From Polyangia bacterium (GTDB taxonomy: Bacteria; Myxococcota_A; Polyangia; Nannocystales; Nannocystaceae), in contig JAUIKS010000045.1 of assembly GCA_030430565.1 (NCBI GenBank), positions 1-64,000 of the forward strand: 64,000 nt of DNA. The letters run 5' to 3'. The notes under the pieces were generated by a model, which saw only the letters and a list, made by a program, of their open reading frames with translations, searched no databases and had not been told where the DNA came from. A program made the position numbers and the translations under genes. Positions 17,704 through 25,778 of this stretch are shown in pieces. The first letter of the stretch is position 1. Every line of letters starts with the position of its first letter.

Positions 17704-19695
17704 CTAGATCAGCGCCGCGTCCGAGATGATCTCGACCAGCGCCGGCCCCTCGTGGGCGAGCGCCTCGGCGAGACCGCGTTCGAACTCGGCGCGGTTGTGG
17801 ACGCGGACGCCGTGGGCCCCGCAGGCCGTGGCGAAGTCGGCGAAGCTCGGGTTGCGCAGCGAGGTCTGCCAGACGTCCCACTTGGCGGCGCGCTGCTCCT
17901 TGCTGATCTTGCCCAGCTCGCTGTTGTTGAGCAGCACGTGCGTGATGTTCATGCCGTACTTCACCCAGGTCGTGAAGTCGCCCATGTACTGCCCGAAGCC
18001 GCCGTCGCCGGAGACCGAGACGACCTGCCGGCCCTTGAAGCGCGGGTCGTCCTCCTGGGTCGCCGCCCACGCGCCCATGGCGGCCGGCAGCGCGAAGCCG
18101 ATCGAGCCGAGGTAGCCCGACATCAGCACCGTCTGGCGCTTGCATTCGAAGTAGCGCCCGAACGAGTAGGTGTTGTTGCCGACGTCGACGGGGATGATCG
18201 CGTCGTCGGCGACGAGGCGCGACATGACCTCAAAGATCGTGGCGGAGTTCATGCCCTGGCCGCGGTCGTCGGGCAGGCGCGAGGCTTTCTCGGCCCGCCA
18301 GATCCTCCAGCGCGCGGCGATCTCCTCGCGGTGGTCGATCGCCGCGAGCGCGCCGTCGCGGCGCAGGCGCTCGAGCAGGAGGCCGACGGTCACGCTGATC
18401 TCACCCCAGACCGGGACCTCGACGGGGTGGAACTTGCCGAGCGCCATGGGGTCGAAGTCGACCTGAATGATCGGCTTCTTCGGCGTGATGCCGGTGTGGT
18501 TCGAGAAGCTCGCGCCGAACACCAGCAGCAGGTCGGACTCGTTCATGAACCAGCTGGCGATCGGCGTGCCGCTGCGCCCGAGCACGCCGCAGCCGAGCGG
18601 GTGGTGATCGGAGATCTGGCCTTTGGCCTTGAAGGTCGTGATCACCGGGCAGCGCAGGCGCTCGGCCAGCGAGGTGATCGCGGGCATGTTGAAGCGCGCG
18701 CCGTGGCCGACGATGATCACGGGGCGCTTGGCCGCGCGCAGCAGCGCGGTCGCCCGATCGAGCGCGGCCTCGGGCGGCGCGATGGTCCGCTCGGTCAGGC
18801 GACCCTGGGGCCCGCCGGCGCGCGCCCCCTCGGCCTCGATGGTGGTGACCTCGTCGGGGAAGATCAGGTGCGAGACGCCGCGGTTGAGGATCGCGCTCTT
18901 GCACGCGAGATTCATCAGCTCGGCGAAGCGGCTCGAGTGCAGCACGGTCTGCGACCACTGGGCGACCTTGCCGAAGGCCGCCTGCAGGTCGACCTCCTGG
19001 AACGCGCCGGGGCCGAGCACCTGGGTCTGGACCTGACCCGTGAGCGCGAGCGCGGGCGCGCGGTCGACGTTGGCGTCCCACAGCCCCGTGAGCAGGTTGG
19101 TCGCGCCGGGCCCGGCGATCGTCAGCGCGGCGGCGGGTCGCCCGGTGAGCTTGCCGTAGGCCGAGATCGCGAAGGCGCCGGCGCCCTCGTGGCGGATGCC
19201 GACGTAGCGCAGCGCGCCCGCCTCCTCCTGCGTGCGCATGGCGTCCGCGAGGCCGAGGTTGGAGTGACCGACCATGCCGAAGCACCACTTGACGCCCCAG
19301 TTGAGCATGGTCTCGACCATCACGTCGGCGCTCGTGCGCGGGCGCGGGGCTTCCTCCTCGACGCCGATGTAGACGCCGTCGTCACGGACCTCCACGGGGA
19401 AGGTCTCGACGCCGTCGTCGTAGCCGCCGGGCGGCGCGCCGGTGATCGGGTCGAAGTCCCAGCCGTGCCAGGGGCAGCGCAGCAGCCCGTTCTCGATCGA
19501 GCCCTCGCCGAGCGGACCGCCCTGGTGCGGGCAGCGGTTGTCGAGCGCGGCGTACTGGCCGTCGTAGTGGGTCAGGCAGGCGGTCACGTGCCCGCAGGCG
19601 GCGGTCTTGACCCGACCCTCGGGGAGCTCGTCGGGCTCGGCGGCCTTGTACCAGCGGAGGCGTACGCGGGGCGTGCTCTTGGGGTCGTCCGTCAT
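17704..19695 (-). CDS. Fusion of a Rieske [2Fe-2S] domain and a ThDP-dependent enzyme
   Basis: A 663-residue fusion. Residues about 10-115 are a Rieske-type ferredoxin domain with ligands Cys55-Pro-His57 and Cys74-x2-His77. Residues about 120-663 are a full acetolactate-synthase/pyruvate-oxidase-type enzyme: an N-terminal pyrimidine-binding domain with RHEGAGAFAISAYGKLTGRPA (catalytic Glu region), a central domain, and a C-terminal diphosphate-binding domain with GDGGFGQYMGDF ending in LLNNSELG, the GDG...NN metal-diphosphate motif. The reaction is not predictable from sequence; decarboxylation or oxidation of a 2-oxo acid with electrons routed through the iron-sulfur domain is a reasonable inference. 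The gene lies in an operon with a second Rieske fusion (20710-22359). Confidence 0.85.
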   Translation of the reverse strand: MTDDPKSTPRVRLRWYKAAEPDELPEGRVKTAACGHVTACLTHYDGQYAALDNRCPHQGGPLGEGSIENGLLRCPWHGWDFDPITGAPPGGYDDGVETFPVEVRDDGVYIGVEEEAPRPRTSADVMVETMLNWGVKWCFGMVGHSNLGLADAMRTQEEAGALRYVGIRHEGAGAFAISAYGKLTGRPAAALTIAGPGATNLLTGLWDANVDRAPALALTGQVQTQVLGPGAFQEVDLQAAFGKVAQWSQTVLHSSRFAELMNLACKSAILNRGVSHLIFPDEVTTIEAEGARAGGPQGRLTERTIAPPEAALDRATALLRAAKRPVIIVGHGARFNMPAITSLAERLRCPVITTFKAKGQISDHHPLGCGVLGRSGTPIASWFMNESDLLLVFGASFSNHTGITPKKPIIQVDFDPMALGKFHPVEVPVWGEISVTVGLLLERLRRDGALAAIDHREEIAARWRIWRAEKASRLPDDRGQGMNSATIFEVMSRLVADDAIIPVDVGNNTYSFGRYFECKRQTVLMSGYLGSIGFALPAAMGAWAATQEDDPRFKGRQVVSVSGDGGFGQYMGDFTTWVKYGMNITHVLLNNSELGKISKEQRAAKWDVWQTSLRNPSFADFATACGAHGVRVHNRAEFERGLAEALAHEGPALVEIISDAALI

Positions 19696-19768
19696 CGGGG
19701 CGCTTTCTTTGTTGGTGTCTCTCGAGTCAGGTCACGGGAGGCCGGGAGCGCGGAGCGGGGGCGGGGGC

Positions 19769-20656
19769 TCAGGTCAGCAGATCCTCGGCCGCCGCGATCG
19801 CGGCCGAGAGGAAGTCGCGGACGCGGACCGGCTGCGCGCCGGGCTCTGGGTCGCTGACGATCGAGCGGTAGCGCAGGACCGCCGCCGTGAAGCCCTCGCG
19901 GTGCCAGTCGCCGGCGAACAGCTCGGGGAGCTCCGCGTCGGCCTTCGGGTACGGCCAGGGGCTGACGTAGAAGTAGGGCGCGTCGTAGCTCGTGTCGCCG
20001 GGCGACATGCCGACGCCGATCGAGCGCGCGCGCTCTGGGTCGCCGCCGTCCAGGCTGATGAGCGTGGCGATGTCGAAGTGGTGCGGCCAGCAGCGCACGG
20101 GGCTGGCGCCCGCGCGGCGCCGGCTGATCTCGGTGAGGACGGCGTGGCTGTTCGCGTAGAGGTCGCGCAGGATCGAGAGGTGCTGGTCGGAGGGCCGCGC
20201 GAGCGGGGCGCCGGTCTGCGGCGGCGCGGCGGGCATGTCGTAGTCCGCGAGCGCGAGCGCAGGGACGGCGCGGCGGGTCTCGCCCGCGAGCGCGTCTCGG
20301 AGCCACGCGAGCGCGGACGCGAGGGTCTGCCCGTCGAGCTCGAGGCGGGCGAGGGTCGCGGACTCGGGCCCGAGCACGCGCAGCGAGAACTCGCCGACAT
20401 CGAGCGCGACGCGCGAGCCCGCGTGACGCGTGAGCGCGCGCGTCACGAGGCCGCCCAGCCCCGGGAGCCAGCCGAGGTTGGTGTGGCTCTCGTCGTCGCG
20501 CTTGGGCAGCAGCGCGCGGCTGGCCGCGGACGGCAGCTGTGCGGCCCAGTGCAGCTGCAGGCGCGCTTCGTTGACGGTCGCGAGGCTCGGGTCCTCCGCT
20601 GGGAGCGCGCGCCAGCGCGGCCGCGGGCGCGTGTAGGGTGATGCTGCTTCGGTCAT
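19769..20656 (-). CDS. Unknown protein in the Rieske-fusion operon
   Basis: A 295-residue soluble protein with no signal peptide or membrane segment. Recognisable features are an N-terminal segment EARLQLHWAAQL, a middle part rich in Leu and Ala, and a C-terminal part with RCWPHHFDIATLISL, GVGMSPGDTSYDAPYFYVSPWPYP and GDWHREGF. The WPHHFD and YFYVSPWPYP motifs and the overall order remind me weakly of the DUF5996 family, but I cannot confirm this. It lies between the two Rieske-fused enzymes, 53 and 73 bases from each, so it probably serves the same pathway. Confidence 0.8.
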   Translation of the reverse strand: MTEAASPYTRPRPRWRALPAEDPSLATVNEARLQLHWAAQLPSAASRALLPKRDDESHTNLGWLPGLGGLVTRALTRHAGSRVALDVGEFSLRVLGPESATLARLELDGQTLASALAWLRDALAGETRRAVPALALADYDMPAAPPQTGAPLARPSDQHLSILRDLYANSHAVLTEISRRRAGASPVRCWPHHFDIATLISLDGGDPERARSIGVGMSPGDTSYDAPYFYVSPWPYPKADAELPELFAGDWHREGFTAAVLRYRSIVSDPEPGAQPVRVRDFLSAAIAAAEDLLT

Positions 20657-20709
20657 GGCGTCTCCAGTCGGGATGACGGTACCAGCTGTCCGAACGGATA
20701 GGTCGACGC

Positions 20710-22359
20710 TCAGCGCGGCACGAGGCCGGCGTAGCGGATCCCGGTCAGGTAGGCCATCTCGCGGCTCATGGTCACGAGATCGCGCCGCTCGAGCTTGCGC
20801 AGGTGATCGTGGCCGCAGGCGCGCGCGAGGATCTTCATCAGCTCCACGGTCGCCTCGAAGAAGTTGGCGAGCATGGCCGCGGACTTCTCGATCTCGAGGC
20901 GCGCGCGAAGGTGCGACTTCTGGGTGGCGATGCCGACGGGGCAATTGTTGGTGTGGCAGGCCCGCATGCCGAGGCAGCCGATGGCCTGCAGCGCGGAGTT
21001 CGAGACGGCCACGCCGTCGGCCCCGAGCGCGAGCGCCTTGGTGAAGTCCGACTCGGTGCGCAGCCCGCCCGTGATGATGAGCGTCACGTCGCCGCGGCGG
21101 CGGACGTCCAGGTGTCGACGCGCGCGCGCGAGCGCCGGGATGGTCGGGACCGAGATGTTGCTCTTGAAGATCTTGGGGGCGGCTCCGGTGCCGCCGCTGC
21201 GGCCGTCGAGGATGATGTAGTCCGCGCTGGCCGCGAGCGCGAAGTCGATGTCGTCCTCGATGTGCTGCGCGGAGAGCTTGAAGCCGATCGGCACGCCGCC
21301 GGAGACCTCGCGCACCTCGTCGGCGACGCGCCGGTAGTCGGCGGGCGTGTGGAGGTCCTTGAAGGTCGAGGGGCTGATGGCCGTTTGGCCAGGTTTTAAG
21401 TTGCGGACCTCGGCGATCTTGCCCTGGACCTTGGCGCCCGGGAGGTGCCCGCCGGTGCCGGTCTTGGCGCCCTGACCGCCCTTGAAGTGGAAGGCCTGCA
21501 CTTTCTTGACCTTGTCGATGCTCCAGCCGAAGCGCGCCGACGCGAGCTCGTAGAAGTAGCGGCTGTTGGCCGCCTGCTCCTCGGGCAGCATGCCGCCCTC
21601 GCCCGAGCAGATGCCGGTGCCGACTCGCTCCGCGCCGGTCGCGAGCGCGATCTTGGCCTCCTCGCTGAGCGCGCCGAAGCTCATGTCGCTGACGAAGATC
21701 GGGATCTCGAGGCGCAGCGGCTTGCTCGCGTTGGGGCCGATGATCAGCTCGGTGCCGACGGGCGCGTCGTCGAGCAGCGGCTGGCGGGCGAGCTGCGCCG
21801 TGACGATCTGGATGTCCTTCCACATCGGCACCTGCTGGCGCGGCACGCCCATCGCCGAGGTCGCGCCGTGGTGACCGACCTTCGTGAGGCCGTCGCGCGC
21901 GAGGCTGCGGATGTAGTTGTTCTCGTCCTCCTCGGGCGCGCCGTGGAGGTCGTCGTAGAGCCCCAGGTACTCGTCGCGCTTGAACTCCTGCGGGTGCTGC
22001 TTGGCGTAGGCCGCGAGCTCGGCGGCGTCGACGAACACCGCGTCGGCCTCGAGGTCGATGGTCGCGGTGAACTTATGCAGCGCCTCGTGATTGTTGTACT
22101 CGCTGACGCCGGTCTCGAGCCGGTAGTCCCAGCCGTGCAGGCCGCAGATCAGGTTGTTGCCGCTGATGTGCCCGTCGGACATGAGCGCGCGGCGGTGCGC
22201 GCAGCGGCCGTAGAGCACCGAGACGTCGTCGTCGTAGCGGATGACGACGAGGTCGATCTCGTTCACCAAGGCGTAGGCAGGCTCGCGGTCTCGAAGCTCG
22301 CTCCACGCGGCGACTTTGTGACGGTTCTCGGTGCGAATCTGGACGAGGGGTGTGGTCAT
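20710..22359 (-). CDS. Fusion of a Rieske domain and an FMN-binding glutamate-synthase-like enzyme
   Basis: A 549-residue fusion. The first 110 residues form a Rieske-type domain with Cys53-x-His55 and Cys72-x2-His75. From about 150 on it follows the FMN-binding synthase domain of glutamate synthase: PIFVSDMSFGALSEEAKIAL, SGEGG, GQGAKTGTGGHLPGAKV, SADYIILDGRSGGTGAAP, LIITGGLRTESDFTKALALGADGV, and the 3Fe-4S ligand motif CLGMRACHTNNCPVG (CX5CX4C). It has no glutaminase or FAD subunit domain, so it belongs to the stand-alone GltS-like oxidoreductases of uncertain substrate. It is the first gene of a four-gene operon with the unknown protein, the Rieske-ThDP enzyme and the antiporter. Confidence 0.88.
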   Translation of the reverse strand: MTTPLVQIRTENRHKVAAWSELRDREPAYALVNEIDLVVIRYDDDVSVLYGRCAHRRALMSDGHISGNNLICGLHGWDYRLETGVSEYNNHEALHKFTATIDLEADAVFVDAAELAAYAKQHPQEFKRDEYLGLYDDLHGAPEEDENNYIRSLARDGLTKVGHHGATSAMGVPRQQVPMWKDIQIVTAQLARQPLLDDAPVGTELIIGPNASKPLRLEIPIFVSDMSFGALSEEAKIALATGAERVGTGICSGEGGMLPEEQAANSRYFYELASARFGWSIDKVKKVQAFHFKGGQGAKTGTGGHLPGAKVQGKIAEVRNLKPGQTAISPSTFKDLHTPADYRRVADEVREVSGGVPIGFKLSAQHIEDDIDFALAASADYIILDGRSGGTGAAPKIFKSNISVPTIPALARARRHLDVRRRGDVTLIITGGLRTESDFTKALALGADGVAVSNSALQAIGCLGMRACHTNNCPVGIATQKSHLRARLEIEKSAAMLANFFEATVELMKILARACGHDHLRKLERRDLVTMSREMAYLTGIRYAGLVPR

Positions 22360-22671
22360 GGAGATTCCCTGGGAGGCACGGTCAAGCGCGCGCCGGTGCG
22401 GACGGCGCGGGCGCTCGAGTCAACGCGCTGCCCTGCAGCGCCCTCCGAAGGTATCGCGCCGGCTCGAGCGCGCGCTCGCGTGAGCGACAATTTTTGTGTC
22501 GCGGCGCCGCGCGCGGAGCCGCGTGGCTCGAGGGGTTGTACGCCGGCGCGCGAGGGACGTTACGGCGACGGCGAGGGCGCGCGGTGTCACGCGCGCTCGC
22601 GGCTGCCGACGCCTGCATTTGCGCGCGAGCGCGGCGTCGAGAGCTCGTGCGCGATCGAGAGCCGGCCCCGC
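22360..22671. other. Intergenic region upstream of the Rieske-fusion operon
   Basis: There is no credible gene. The stretch contains the small palindrome at 22484-22502. It must hold the promoter of the operon that starts at 22359 and the terminator of the lectin-domain lipoprotein gene. Confidence 0.4.
22484..22502. promoter_or_regulatory. Palindrome GCGACA-N7-TGTCGC
   Basis: A perfect 6-bp inverted repeat around an AT-rich centre (ATTTTTG), about 125 bases upstream of the Rieske-GltS start. It could be an operator for the operon or a weak terminator for the upstream gene. Confidence 0.35.
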
Positions 22672-23679
22672 CTACGCGGGGCCTTCGCAGACCCAGCTGT
22701 ACTGATCCGCGCACGGGCGATCGAGCCAGTCCGCGTCCATGTTGTCCGCGATCATGCAGTCCGAGTTCATGTTGTTGTCGGGGTCGCCGGGCTGCCAGTT
22801 GTGATAGCCGTCGTAGACGCCGTCGCCGTTGTTCCAGAACCACTCGCCCTCGACGTCGAGGTCGTTGGCGCCGAGCCACCACACGCCGGGGGTGCCGATG
22901 ATGTGGTCCCCGAGGAAGGTCTGCTCGGGCATGTCGTTGACGATCATCAGGTCGAAGTCAGGGCCGCGCGCCTGGCAGTCCGCGCGGGCGACATCCCACG
23001 CGACGGTCGTCTTGCAGAAGGCGTACTGGCTGCCCTCGAGGACGTCGAGCTCGCAGCCCTGGCACATCGTGTTCTGCTCGGAGTGCTCATCGACGAGCTC
23101 GTCGCAGTCGTTGTCGAGCTGGTCGCAGAGCTCCGCCTGACCCGGGTTGACCGCGGCGTTGTCGTCGTCGCAGTCGCCGGGCTGCGCCGCGTAGCCGTCG
23201 GGCTGCTCGCAGGCGCTGAGCGTCTCGTCCGCTTGACCGAAGTCGTCCTTGTCCCCGTCGAGGTACCAGAGCTGCTCCTCACAGCCGCCGGTCGTGGGGT
23301 CGTCGGGGCTCGTCGTGGAGGCGGCGCTCGTGACGGTCGTCATCGCGTCGCTCGTCGTCGTCGGCTCGGGGACGGTGGTCTGGGTCGTCTGGGAGCCCTG
23401 CCCGGTGAGCGAGGCGCCGGTGGTCGCCTGGCCCGTGGTGCTCGCGCCGCTCGCCTGGCCCGTGGTGCTAGGCGCGCTCGTCATCGGCGCGGCGGTCGTG
23501 CCCGCGCTCGAGTCAGCGTCGCTGGAGGACGCGTCCTCGCTCGAGCCGCCGCTGCCCTCGACCGGCGCGGGGGAGCAGGCGAGCGCAGGCGAGAGCGCTG
23601 TTGCGAGCGCTGTTGCGAGCGCGACGAGTCGCGTGGGGGCGTGGGCGGGGACGACGAACGATCGGTGTAGCGGCATCAA
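22672..23679 (-). CDS. Lipoprotein with MopE-type repeats and a C-type lectin domain
   Basis: A 335-residue secreted protein. The signal peptide ends in a lipobox-like ALAC near residue 35. Residues about 40-130 form a Ser/Thr/Ala/Gly linker. Residues about 132-200 match the putative metal-binding repeat of MopE-like proteins (WYLDGDKDDFGQ, GDCDDDNAAVNPGQAELCDQLDNDCD). The C-terminal part (about 207-335) has the C-type lectin layout: YAFCKTTVAWDVARADCQ at the start, WWLGANDLDVEGEWFWNNGD in the middle, and WLDRPCADQYSWVCE at the end. It is likely a surface adhesin binding sugars or calcium. The first start codon may lie a few residues downstream. Confidence 0.85.
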   Translation of the reverse strand: MMPLHRSFVVPAHAPTRLVALATALATALSPALACSPAPVEGSGGSSEDASSSDADSSAGTTAAPMTSAPSTTGQASGASTTGQATTGASLTGQGSQTTQTTVPEPTTTSDAMTTVTSAASTTSPDDPTTGGCEEQLWYLDGDKDDFGQADETLSACEQPDGYAAQPGDCDDDNAAVNPGQAELCDQLDNDCDELVDEHSEQNTMCQGCELDVLEGSQYAFCKTTVAWDVARADCQARGPDFDLMIVNDMPEQTFLGDHIIGTPGVWWLGANDLDVEGEWFWNNGDGVYDGYHNWQPGDPDNNMNSDCMIADNMDADWLDRPCADQYSWVCEGPA

Positions 23680-23745
23680 CCTGAGCGTGAGGATACAAGA
23701 GCTCGCGCGTGTGTATCACCGCTCATCTTCGCGCGGCCGCGGGCG

Positions 23746-25470
23746 CTACCGCGCGTCGTCCGGCTGGCGGAGGTGCGCGTAGGCGGCGAGCGTCTGCAGG
23801 CGTTCGTCGTCGACCCGGCCGCCGACGGTGAAGTGATACAGGCTCTGGTGCTCGAGGCCGGCGAGGCCGAGCAGATCGTGCATTCGATCGTCGAAGAAGC
23901 AGCCGATCCCGGTCCCGCTGAGCCCGAGCGCCTCGGCCTCGAGGTAGAGGAGCTGCCCGATCACGCCTGTCTCCCAAAACATGTTTCGGTAGAACCACGC
24001 GCCGCGTCGCTCGAGCGGGCCGGCGAACTCCGCGAGCATGGCGACCGCGAAGCAGCCGGCGCCGGCGATGTCTTGGGTGCAGGCGATGTAGGCGGCGGCC
24101 TGGCGGGCGTCGGCGATCGTCAGCGTGAACAGCGGGAGGTCCTCGGGGCAGCCGGGCGGGCGGGACCAGGCGTAGTCGTCGCGCGCGCGCGACCGCAGCT
24201 GGGCCTGGCGCGCCGGATCGCGGACGAGCATGTACAGGCCGGGGTCGAGCTCGCCGACGCGGTGCACGAACAGCGCGAGGTCGACGGCGGGGCGCCAGGG
24301 CAGGGCGTCGAATGGGCGGCCGCGACCCGGGAGCACGCGGCGCAGCGTCTGGTAAAAGGCGTCGCGCGTCACGCCGCTGCGGCCGTCCATGGCGACGGCG
24401 CTGCGTCGGCGTCGGATGACGCGCTCGGCGGGCAAGGGCGCGCGCTCGCGGTCGTCCTCGTCCTCGCGCTCGTCGCCGTCCTGATCGACGCGGGTCGTAG
24501 GGACGTCAAAGCCCGAGGGCTCAGCGCGCGCGCAGGCTCGGTGGACGCGATCGATGATCGGCCAGGGGTGGTGGTGATCGCTGAGCGGCGCCGGGTGGCC
24601 GGCGCGGGGCAGCGCGGCGATCGAGTCGAGCAGCGCCGGCTGGGGTGACCAGCGGCGCGCGCGGAGGTCGAGCGCGGCCTGATCGCGCGTCGGGCTGAGC
24701 AGCAGCAGGCAGTCGGGGTGCTCGGCCTCGTGCCCGGATTGATCCTCGATCGCCAGCAGCCGCGCGCAGACCTCGTCGTCGGGCGTCGGCAGCAGGCGCG
24801 TCGACCAGCCCTGGACGGCGGCGGCGAGCGAGACGGCCGCGATCGCGTGGCCGACATCGTGCTGACAGTAGCGAAAGGCGCGCTCGCCATACTTCCAGGA
24901 CTCGCGCCAGTGGATCGAGCTCAAGCCGATGAGGAGGCAGGTCTCGCCGAGCCCGCGCGTGAGCGCCGACCACTGCTCCCCGGTCAGCTCACGCCGGCGC
25001 TCGAGCGCGTGAAACAGCGGCGAGTAGTGATAGAGCGCGGGCCGCTCGCCGATCCCGGGCAGCGCCGGCGCGAGCAGGTAGCCCTCGGTCGGGTGCAGGT
25101 TGCCGCTCGACGGGTTGACGCGCAGGGACCAGCGCGCGCTGCGGTGCTGCTTCCAGGCTGAGAGCGCGAGGCTGTCCATGAGCAGGCGCGCGAGGAGGTC
25201 GGCGTCGAGCGGCCGCGGCGTGACGCGCCCAGGCTCAAACAGGTCGCGGTAGTCCGGCGAGTCGCTGCGGTCGTCGGTCTCGCGCGCATTGAGCTCGACA
25301 CGATCGGCGCCCGGGAAGCGGCGGAACGGATCGGGCTGTGAGTCCCAGTCGAGGAAGCCCAGCGAGCGAGCGTAGCGGCCAGGGCCGCGGTGCTTGGTCT
25401 GCTCGTGGTAGTCGATGACCGCCGCGAGCGCCTCGGCGGGCGTGAAGGGGAAGGAGGTCGCTCTCGTCAT
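23746..25470 (-). CDS. SagB/ThcOx-type nitroreductase with two domains
   Basis: A 574-residue protein with two nitroreductase-like halves. The first half (about 15-290) contains LNARE, the LLMDSLALSAWKQH region and SLRVNPSSGNLHPTEGYLL, the standard FMN-site signature of SagB/ThcOx enzymes. The second half (about 340-560) contains WRPAVDLALFVHRVGELDPGLYML and WFYRNMFWETGVIGQLLYLEAEALGLSGTGIGCFFDD. SagB enzymes oxidise azoline rings to azoles in peptide natural products, but no YcaO cyclase or precursor is next to this gene, so its substrate is open. It is 66 bases upstream of the lectin-domain lipoprotein gene on the same strand. Confidence 0.87.
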   Translation of the reverse strand: MTRATSFPFTPAEALAAVIDYHEQTKHRGPGRYARSLGFLDWDSQPDPFRRFPGADRVELNARETDDRSDSPDYRDLFEPGRVTPRPLDADLLARLLMDSLALSAWKQHRSARWSLRVNPSSGNLHPTEGYLLAPALPGIGERPALYHYSPLFHALERRRELTGEQWSALTRGLGETCLLIGLSSIHWRESWKYGERAFRYCQHDVGHAIAAVSLAAAVQGWSTRLLPTPDDEVCARLLAIEDQSGHEAEHPDCLLLLSPTRDQAALDLRARRWSPQPALLDSIAALPRAGHPAPLSDHHHPWPIIDRVHRACARAEPSGFDVPTTRVDQDGDEREDEDDRERAPLPAERVIRRRRSAVAMDGRSGVTRDAFYQTLRRVLPGRGRPFDALPWRPAVDLALFVHRVGELDPGLYMLVRDPARQAQLRSRARDDYAWSRPPGCPEDLPLFTLTIADARQAAAYIACTQDIAGAGCFAVAMLAEFAGPLERRGAWFYRNMFWETGVIGQLLYLEAEALGLSGTGIGCFFDDRMHDLLGLAGLEHQSLYHFTVGGRVDDERLQTLAAYAHLRQPDDAR

Positions 25471-25778
25471 CGCGGTCGCGTGGGAGGGGGTCGTCGCGCG
25501 AGGAGTCCAACGCGCGACGCGTCGCGAGTTTACACACCTGTGACGTGGCGCTCCCTATCATTCATCACGCGCGTGCCGGCGATTCGTGACACTCGGAGGT
25601 GCGCCGTCGTCGCGGGGCGACGCGCGCTGTCGGTCTTCGTCGGCTACGCGCCCACGGACGACGGCATGCTCGAGTACACGCGCGTCGACGGCGAGGCGCG
25701 CGTGATGTTCTACGGCGTCGGCCGAGCGAGAGCTGAGGTGCGTCGACGGTGTATGATCACGGCCGGATCGTCGTCGTT
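25471..25778. other. Divergent intergenic region
   Basis: About 308 bases between the SagB-type gene (minus) and the DUF4838-type gene (plus). No additional gene or clear regulatory repeat was recognised. Both promoters must be here. Confidence 0.4.

Noticed and set aside
17653..19857. A 734-codon plus-strand open frame
   Set aside because: Shadow of the Rieske-ThDP gene, which has clear motifs on the other strand.
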